A DNA stretch of 22,911 nucleotides from Apostichopus parvimensis. Lineage: Eukaryota > Echinodermata > Holothuroidea > Aspidochirotida > Stichopodidae. Under the pieces are notes generated by a model that did no database searches, had not been told where the DNA came from, and was given only the letters and a program-made list of their open reading frames with translations. This document shows, piece by piece, positions 1-9,900 of this stretch; the first letter of the stretch is position 1; each line of letters starts with the position of its first letter. Location: contig KN883709.1 in NCBI GenBank assembly GCA_000934455.1, positions 46,865 through 69,775 on the forward strand. Direction: 5' to 3'. The translations under genes were made by a program, and so were the position numbers.

Positions 1-877
1 ACAATTGGGTGATATAACGAGAGCTTTCTTATGAATATTCATAGCTTGATGAATATGGAACAATCTGGTGACTGAAGCCAATGAGATCTTGTGGAAATGA
101 ACCAGGATTACGTCATGTTTGTATTAAAAAGGAGGATAATAAAATGCTCCTTGAAAAAAAAATGGAGTCAGATGAAAAAACGAAACTTGGAGGGATTAAT
201 GACCACATGTATTATAATGTGGCAAATGTGGAATACATGGGCCTAAGCTTTAGGTTTCTATTATATTTTATATGATTTCCATGAAGAAATATTTTCCCTT
301 TCTTTGTCTCTCTGCTACTTGAACCATTGCTATCATAACAGGGCCTTCCACTATTATTACTATTATAAAGTATCACGTTGGGTGTATTCTGGGAGTCTTC
401 TGTTTTGTTAAGCCAGTATAGGCTTTTCAGAAGACTTTACATTGTATTATTGATGTGTAAAAAACAGATAAATGAAATAAAATTTTGCATGCAAAGGTGC
501 TATATTAATATTTTCAGATATATATCGTAATTAATCCAGCAATTGATTTTCTCACACTGAGATACCTCACAGCAGGCTGTGTGTTTGTATAGTGCTTACT
601 TTACCGGATCTATAACAGTCGTCGTCGTTGTCGAGTAATGAGTTTTTTTTATAATATTTATATTCTTTAGACTTCGATTAGTAACCAAAGGCTGTTTAGC
701 TGTTCCTTCAATAGTTATAACGCTTCCAGTACATACATATTGCAACATGTGAATAGTTACGATGATGTCAGTTTGGCTGCAGGAAAAGGGTTTTAAAAGA
801 TTACATTTGATCTTTTCTAATGACTTTTTAAAAGTGAATTTAATTCTTTATGACTTTCGCTTTTATCATCTCGCCAG
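1..877. other. Intron (part) upstream of exon A
   Basis: AT-rich noncoding sequence. I searched for the VFT segment that should precede exon A (family motif W.W..IA....) in all three + frames and did not find it, so the preceding exon lies left of the window. The branch/pyrimidine region of the exon A acceptor is near 845-877. Confidence 0.7.
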
Positions 878-979
878 AGCATAGATGACCTTTTGACCCG
901 GCTGAGAGATAACAACATCACAGTGATTACATCAGAGAGTTTTGATGAAGATCCCAAAAATCAAGTTGAAAATCTCAAG
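878..979 (+). CDS. Exon A: Venus flytrap, residues 1-34
   Basis: Acceptor AG at 876-877, donor GT at 980-981, phase 0 at both ends, 34 codons. The peptide starts SIDDLLTRLRDNN and contains TSESFDEDP and VENLK, matching the helix-strand unit before the ...RQDARII segment of GABA-B VFT domains (SESF.DP aligns to subunit 2 ESFSNDP). It carries one N-glycosylation sequon, N13-I-T. This is the first exon in the window, but it opens in the middle of a domain, so earlier exons must lie to the left. Confidence 0.9.
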
Positions 980-3900
980 GTTAGTTTAAACTTGAAAATT
1001 AATTGACATTGCCCCTTGACTGAAGTGATGGCAAGATTTTAGGGAGTCTTGTCAATTTACTCAATAGCTGTGGGAGTACTTAATGTCTTACTTCACTAAA
1101 AAAAAAAACCCACATATTTATTCTTAAGGCTAAGTGGACAGAAACCAAAAACAAGTTACTGGATATTGACCTCAGAAGGGGAAAATGCAATTGAGGTTTA
1201 TTAAATATTATAAATTTCAAAATGTTAAGGAAACTTGAAATGCTTGCTCCAAACATCATTGTCATAATTTGGTGGACAGATTTAAGAGAGTTAAATCTCA
1301 AATAAAAAAAAAGGCAAAAATCTGAAGGAGGATGTCCCAGTGTGATCAAATTGCCATCTATTTTCATGAATAATACTTTGTAAATGTGGAAAATGTCTGT
1401 ACAATTTTGTAATTCTGTGTTCTGTATTCTGTGCCTACATTTGTCCCTTCTGTTACTGTTACTTGTCAAACAATTGGTTCAGATTGGATTTTCAAGTACC
1501 GCTTCAGATTATAACACAGTATGAAAGGTGAGGGACAATCAAAGTTTGACACAAAATTCTTAGAACAGCCTGTGGTAGAAAATCTTTTAGCTTAGAAATG
1601 ACACCAACGTTTCGGGGCTTTCATTTGAGAGAGTTTTGCGATATGATCACGCCAGTTTAGTTTTAAATCAATATACACAACTACAAATTTTACAGTATCA
1701 ACTCAAGTAATGCACTTACTGTCCATTCGTAATCGGACAATCCCATTTATCCTTACGATGTGTTATTAAAAGAATATTTAATTTGACTTATCAATATTTA
1801 ATGAGAGCTTATTTGCAACAAGCCATTTGCAATAAAATGTAATATAATGTATTGACTGTACACTAGTACTGTCTAATTACCGACGGTAGCATCCTGTGTG
1901 TGTATTTTCTGGGATAGATGGTGGTGTCTAACACTTCTGTTACACCGCCATTCGAAACTAGGTCAGATTACCGGCATGAGACATTTCTTTGTGCGTACAA
2001 CCTTTAACAGAGGGTCATTTCCCAAACATTAAAAGTTGTCATAGAAATATGACCTGGACAGATAGCATGCATTCAGTGTCTTTAGACTGTCTACAACTTA
2101 ACATATCAAAGTCACCCTTTGAGTGATTCTTACTTCAAGGATGAAAATCTGCTGTGAAGTCCTCTGAAGACGATACTTTCCTTGAGTCCACTGTGTCCTA
2201 GCTTCTAATTTTGGTAGAAATTAGGGTTGTGTTTGTTTATGCATATGGTTTGTTAATTTACAGAGGTTGAGAAGTGAAATATCTTGTTCCAGTTAGTTAC
2301 TACAGAAGTTATTCGTTCAAACTGCAAGCGATTCAGTTCATATTAACAGAACGTGGTTGAGTAAGACATTGTACGTATGCAAATTTGGAATGATGATTGA
2401 ACTAGCTATGATATTCTGGTTATTAAATGTCACTGTCCTATAGTTTAAGCAACATATGAGTACTGGTACTATTATGAAGAGCTCTCTAAGCAACTAGCAT
2501 ATTTGGGCAGCTTGAAGTGTACTGTAGTATAGATACAAGAGCAACATATGAGTACTGGTACTATTATGAAGAGCTCTCTAAGCAACTGGCGCACTTGGGC
2601 AGCTTGAAGTGTACGGTAGTACAGATACTAGAGCAACATATGAGTACTGGTACTATTACGAAGAGCTCTCTATACTCGCATTTGTACTCATACCATTGAA
2701 GGGAACGTTTCTTGTACTCATGCTCAGGCTGTTGTACTCACGTACTACTACTAAGTTTGGTTGCCACTACATTTTAGGACTACCAATTTTATAAATCTTG
2801 CACTCTACTTGCAGGTAGCTTTAATGTCGAACCTTTGATCATCATAGGAAAACAGATGAAACAATTAATTTAACCTTTTAATGAAATTTGATGTGTAAAA
2901 GTAAGTTGGCCTGACGTTTCGATCCTAGCAGGATTTTCTTCAGAGGCTAAATGACAAGTAACAGTAACAGAAGGGACAAAAACACGCACAGAATACAGAC
3001 AGGTTAATGAGCATGGTGAACACAAAGAGATAGATGTTAGGGGATTATAAGTAGACAAGGGATGGAGAGAAGAAAGCAACAGGGGAAGAGGAGAGGTAGG
3101 AGATAAACAGTGGAGGGACAAAGAGAGGATTAAAGTAACAGGGTAGGGAATAAACTGGAGATGGACAAAGACAGAAAGGTGTGGAGAAAAAGAGGGGGAA
3201 GAGAGCTATGAGAAGATGAGTGGAGGGGGGGAGGGAACATGGGGAGAAGGAGTGGGGGACAGAAGAAAACTTAGTCATGTCCTTCCTGAATATTCAGCCC
3301 ATGAGGTTGAATGGTGCGAAGGCGTTGCATCCACAGCCTCTCTGCTGAAGGAAATTTGATACTATAATGATCGATGTTGTATGCTTGCTTTACTTGAACA
3401 CTAATTTACAACCCTACAATTTGTTTTTCTGGATCAAATAGTTTTTTTCTATTGTGGATCCAACTTGAAATAATATCAGCGCTGATAATATCCCCCTAAC
3501 CCCCTCCCCCCCCCTAATCATATCAACCCTTAACCACTGCTGCAACTACATGTTCATGTCCCACATGAAAGTAGGAGAGACATGCATAGTCATATATGGT
3601 AAAGGTTAAAACGAAGATAGGAAAGGTAACCACTGTCAACCACACTGCACATTAACAACTGCCAGAGTTATGGTACTGTAGCTTAGTATGACAATATTTC
3701 TAACAGCAGTTAACCCACTCTATTTGTAATAGTTTCATCTCAGGACTCCATTCTTTATGTATATTCAAGTCTGGAATGGGAATACCACCCAGCACGCAGA
3801 CAAAGCTTTGGAGAAATTGCCTTGTAATTCGTTGATAATTGGGTCAACACGCTTCTCTGTCAACATTCATTTACAATTTAACTCGTGATGTAATTTTGTC

Positions 3901-6900
3901 ATTAACTTAAATACTGGAGACGGTTCAGACTCATTGAGCATTTTATCTTCTATTAGTGAACACTGTGGATGACAATTATAATTATTTTGTTTTGTATAAC
4001 ACTTTGCTACAGTGTGACTGGAACTAGAACTGTGACGCCTGATCTAATCTTGTAAGCAATTAGTCACAGTTATATTTTTGGTGGGGGGGAGGGGGGGTGG
4101 GAGGAAACATTGGTTTATGTCTGTGTCTGATACAAACAATGACATAATCTCCTTTTCACAGCAAATTTTCCAAACCATTTCGATTAACAGCTTATTATGG
4201 CAGCCATGTCATTTAGGTCTGTAAGCAACAGATTAAGGAAGCCTGTGTTGTCAAGTAAAACTTGTACTTTCACTATAAGGGACACATGCCAAACTACTAT
4301 TAATTAATTAGTAACGTTAATTGCCACATCATATATGTATGCAGGTCCTGGTTGAACATGTTTCATTTTTTTCCCCAAAGAGTAATATTTGTGGAGTCAT
4401 CCAATTACCATGTGGTATTTAATTTCCTACACTATATATCTATTGCCGATGCATTTTGGTCATATACCATTCCACACAATAATCTTAATTGATATCAGAG
4501 AGCAAACAGAAGATACTGTTAGCAAGGCTGTATGAGTATCTATAATGCAAACAGAGTGTGTATAGATAAAATTGAAAGATCTATTTATGTTTCAGTTCGC
4601 TTTTGAAGGAGACCGTGATAGGATCCAAGCATCATGCAAGCCCTCTAATTTGTACATTAATTTATTGCACTTATGCGTGAGTGTAGTATAATAATATAAT
4701 ATAATATATTCATTTATACAGCGCAACAATATGCAAATGCATGTCTATGTGCTTTACAACAATATTATCCCGGTCAACGATAACCTGTCAATCACATGGC
4801 AGCAGCTAAACAGCGCCCAGCTGACAGTTTCATCTCACAGGTCCCCATTTATACACCTGGGTGAAGAGAGGCAATGGAGATAAAGTGCCTTGCCCAAGGA
4901 AACAAAGCAATGATCAGGCCAGGACTCGAAACCTGCAATCCTTAGATCACAAGTCCACTTAACCACTTGACCAAAACGCTCTTACAAAATATCAAATACA
5001 GTCACATGCCTGATAGTATAAAATATCAAATACAAATTACACTAATGAATGCCTGGATGACAGATATTTACAAATCTGTTAAAAGAGTATATATGTCATT
5101 TTCAAAGCTAACATACATCAGCAGTAAGCCTAAGTTTGCTGGTGAGTACAACACTTAAATACCAGATGTCCCAAGCCTATTTTTTATATAATATGATGAA
5201 ACAAAGTTGTTATTTTTCATTAATGAATAATAATTAAGGCTAGCTTTATTGATCTGTTGGGGACATGATGATGCATGCTATTTGCAGGCTTTTGTATCTC
5301 CCACATTAGTTGTAACTTGACTGTAAAGAGTTATTGTTCATTAAATGGCTTTATGACAGACTGATGGGTGAAGAAAATGTTCACTGCTACAGTAGATAGC
5401 AGGCTGCATGATTGTATACATTGGTGAGTGTCTACTAACACAGGTAGATAGATACTCAAAGTTATTGTTCAATAAAAGGCTTTATGACAGACTGATGGGT
5501 GAAGAAAATGTTCACTGCTACAGTAAATAGCAGGCTGCATGATAGTATACATTGGTGAGTGTCTACGCACAGGTAGATAGATACTCAAAGTTATTGTTCA
5601 ATAAAAGGCTTTATGACAGACTGATGGATGAAGAAAATGTTCACTGCTACAGTAGATAGCAGGCTGCATGATTGTATATATTGGTGAGTGTCTACTCGCA
5701 CAGGTAGATAGATACTCAAAGTTATAGTTCAATAAAAGGCTTTATGAAAGAATCACATGCCCGATATTATATGTAGCTTACTTTCCAAATAGCAATCAAG
5801 GTTTTGGGGTACTTTTGCCCATGTTTAATTCCTTGCTGGAGAGATAAAGAGAATGGGGCAGTGCATGTTCAATTTATTGAATGTGTGTGACGTGTGTTAA
5901 TATGTGACACCTTGGCTTATTAAAGAATTGATAACCCAGAAAATACATACGATGGATAAACTTTTAAGTTGGTATATGGATTCACCAGCTTAATGAATAT
6001 AAACATCCTTAGTAGTGATTTCTGTTGTGGTCAAAGTTCATTAGAGGTCAAAGTCTGAAAACCTTACAAACATATTATAACCCCATAGTAAAACTTGTAT
6101 GCATAAACTTTCATATACTTAGAATGTGGATCCACATTACGAAGTATATGCAAGAATCTCATTGTGGCGGGCACAGTGATTCACATTAATAGATCTACAA
6201 TGAATTATGATAAGAAAACGCTATGTATGTTAAGTTGATTGGCTTTCTGGTTATATTCTCATAATTTTTTCTTTTTTTTTATCATTATTTTTTTTGAGTT
6301 GATCTTGCAACCTGTAAGCTACATCAGTCTGCTTTCAATTGAGTTTCTATTCTTTTCTCTTTAACGACAGAAACAAGACGCCAAGATAATCGTGGCTAAT
6401 ATGTACGTCTACGACATGAGGAAAGTGATTTGCGAGGTAAGAATGAAATTGCACCGCTTTGCTTTAAGTTAAATCCAACACCTGCTGAAAGAAAGTTATT
6501 GTTACTTCTAGAACATGAAGACAAGAATAGACTCGAAAGTCATTTAATGATGACGATGATTCAACAAAATGTGAAGCAGATACATTTGATTTAGTTTGGT
6601 ATTTAAACAAACATGCATAAACAAATTGGCCTTTTCTGCACTTTATTTGAAAGGAAACTTGACCAGTCACACTTGTGAACTGACTTTTCTTTTCTCTTTT
6701 TTTGGTTATTAGATTTCAGTTTCAAAAGTAGAGCTGTTTAAGTTTACTTTAATAATTAACATCATTGCAACTGCACTTTTAAATTGAATGTGCAAACTTT
6801 GAGTAGGACACCCCATATATGGATTGGAAAGATTAGAAGCTAGAAGGGCAGGAAATATGTTAGGATAAGAAAATCTGTATATTGAAAAAAAATCCAGAAT

Positions 6901-9900
6901 TTTTATGTAAACTACTGTCATACTAATGGTCCTTCTGACAAATAATATTGACTTTAACTGTACATACCATACAGTCCTGTATGGACATAGTCATTATAAG
7001 TAGATTCACCATGGTTTAATTACTTCACCATGGCTTTGTGCACCAAAGGTTACTTCACTATGGCTTCCTGCACCATGGGATGCTTCACCATTGCTTCCTG
7101 CACCATCGCTTGCTTCACCATGGCTTTCTGCACCATGGGTTGCTTCACTGATGGCTTACTGCACCATGGGTTGCTTCACTATGGTCTGGTACAAAATAGG
7201 TGTCTTACTTATTCACCATCGTCATATCCTGGTGTAGTCTCTGAGTTGAGTGTCTAATCCTTCACCATTTATTCACAATGCCATTGTTTGCTGCTTCACC
7301 ATGCTTTGTTGCCTATACCATGAGTTCCTTCACCGTGGTATGCATCACCATATCTAGGGGCTTTTCTTATATTTAAGTTAACCACCATATGATGATCAGT
7401 ATCCCTCTTGAGTTGAGTGAATGTCTACTTTCATCACTTTTTCACCCTACTTTCCTTCACCCTGTGGTTTGCCTCCCCATTGGCTTCTTACTTATAACCA
7501 TCATCATACCCTGATGTATCACTCTGAGATGAATGTCTCATCCTTTATCACCGATTCACCTTCAACAGGCTTACAAACAAAATATGTTTGGTGCTGGTTA
7601 CTTCTGGTTGCTTCTTGGTTGGTACAGCTCCGATTGGTACAAGGAAGAAAATGGCGACCTGGAGTGTACCACCGAACAGATGGCCAAGGCAGTGGAGTCA
7701 TCTATGTACATCAGTACGCAAGCCAGGCCGTTGGGAGGAGAAAATGTTACCACCATCTCCGGAATAGTAAGATTTGACCTTTCTCCCATTTCTTGGGGGG
7801 GTCTCGGGTTTTCTCAATTTCCCTGGAGAACATATAACAGGTGACTGGGTTTGAATCTTTTCACCTAAACTTTATAGTTGATAGTTGCAAGGAAAGAAGG
7901 GTAGCATGATAAGATACAGACAGTGGTTCAATAGCAAAATCTAAGCCACTTTTCTACTTGGTAATTTCCAGAGGTCACAATGCAAATTTCTAGGAGCTTT
8001 ATGGCTGAAAACAATGCCAAGCTCCAATAATTTTTATCTTGGCCATATATATATGTTTTGCTATTTTCACTCTTTTCAGTTTAGAGTTGTGAACATTAAC
8101 CTTAAAGTCTAAAGCATAGTCACATTTCATCATTTCACAATGTTTATGTCATATAAATTACTATCTATCTCAAAGTTTGGTCGTTCTTGTCTGAAATGTT
8201 AATATTAAATTAAATAAAGTATGATTCAGGATAGGTGTTTGTGAGCTGAACCTTGTAAGTCCCCAACTAGCATCTTAGCTTACTTGGATCAGTACAATGA
8301 CCTCTATGTATAAATAATTTAAAGATGGCTGATTTTGCTAAGTTTCTAAATTTATGCCATGTACTTTCATCCACAGACCGTTTCGGAATATCAAACCCTT
8401 CTGGAGGAGCATATCCAGCAGGACAGGCTTTCAAGGTATTCTCTGATTGATCAAGCAGCCTACGGCTACGATTCAATCTGGGCTATGGCTTTAGCACTGA
8501 ACCGTTCGGCAGAGATTCTGAAGACGACCAATTATGATGACGGCCTCCAGCGGGGCTTAGAGAACTTCACATACTCGGACAAGAATATGTCGACCATCTT
8601 CTTCAATACGTTGGAGGAAGTCTACTTTGAGGGAGTGTCGGTGAGTCCTTCCCATTTCGACGATGAAACAATCAAGAATAAATGTTTCTTCAAACCGATG
8701 ATCAGGGTTGCCTTGCTGAATGTCTGACAAAGATGTTAGAGCCTAGTTATGACAATTTTTCGGTCATATTCACAAAGCAGTCAGCCACACACTGTTGATA
8801 CGTAAACGTAGTTTAAAAACGAAAGGAAACATTGAATGCTCTGTTGTTTTCATTTTGCTAAATTTCTGCTAAAACTTCTCAGATTTCCTTATTTTTATAT
8901 TTATATTTTCTATTAATTTTCAATTCCCACAATTAAGGTGAATTTCTCTGACTGGTTCAGTTGGTTTGCAATGTGTATATGTATTAAATTCAAATACATG
9001 CTAACCTCACTGCTTAAATGATCTTTCATGGTATGCATAATTCAACTTTAAATTTGGTTCATTTTTTTTAAGTCCAGCAGGAATAATATCAGCAGAAAAT
9101 ATACAATGATATCTTGATTATATTTGCTTATTCTGCAGGGCCCTGTTAGTTTCAATGGCGCTGATAGAATTGGTATCATAGATATCAAACAACTTCAAGG
9201 TAAATATGTTTTTTTCTGCATTCTGCTCTCCTTGCTAGAACAAGATAGCCATGAGAGAGATTAAGGTTGTTTGAATTCAGTTTAAAAGCCCAACTTTACT
9301 ATATTTATGTTCTACATTTATCAATTTAATATGTCAGGATTTCCATTGATACACACTGTATGAGATTTTGTTTGATGATTTTATAGCCTAGTGGTTAACG
9401 CCGGCGTCTCCCAGTCATGAGATCACTGGTTCGATTCCCCGCCGACAGCAAGGGTGGCAAGGGTGTTGTTCCATAACAACTTCCCGACATGGACGTTAAA
9501 TGGATGTGTGCCGAGAGATTGGCTTCGGTCAGCTTGCGAGTCTATAAGCCTCCATGGCTTCTTTCGCGAGTTCCTGCTTGCGGGAAGATCACATATACAT
9601 ACATAAATACATACATGATTTCAGATTATTGCCATAAATGTCTTTAAAACTGCAGATTGAGTTGGTATTACTAATATAGAATACAGACCAAGATTTCTGA
9701 CAGGATATTTACCTCAAAACTAGCAGATAATACATTTCATAGCCTTACTCTGCCAACCTTTTGGAAATTCACACTCAGGAATATAAAGTTATTATACTGC
9801 TATTTTTTCTATTTGAGCGCAATGAAATATCTTCCATCCTCTTCCATGAGAGGGCTATATCACTCTCCGCTGTTGGAAAAAACTTTCAGCCCTGAATCTC

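Larger units (their letters stand above)
980..6370. other. 5.4-kb intron A-B, rich in repeats
   Basis: No exon-like conserved sequence seen. It holds an inverted repeat fragment (1411-1468), a 92-bp tandem repeat (2449-2670), an interspersed purine-rich element (2891-3358), a - strand SINE (4688-4978) and a 130-bp tandem repeat (5329-5753). The rest is AT-rich with short homopolymers. Confidence 0.75.

Noticed and set aside
1080..1469. A 129-codon open frame on the - strand
   Set aside because: Low-complexity composition, overlaps an inverted repeat fragment, no family resemblance, and lies in an intron of the + strand gene.
2517..2794. Open frames through the 92-bp tandem repeat (ATYEYWYYYEELS peptides)
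   Set aside because: The period is not a multiple of three and copies change frame; no splice context supports coding.
2870..3278. Two Pro/Ser/Leu-rich open frames on the - strand
   Set aside because: They are the translation of the pyrimidine strand of the purine-rich element, open because of base bias.
7030..7257. Cys/Met-rich repeat peptide (MGCFTIASCT-type)
   Set aside because: Direct translation of the CACCATGG minisatellite; it has no link to the receptor frame.
9384..9440. Possible tRNA gene
   Set aside because: A and B boxes are present but no cloverleaf closes and a SINE body follows; a diverged copy exists at 20115.
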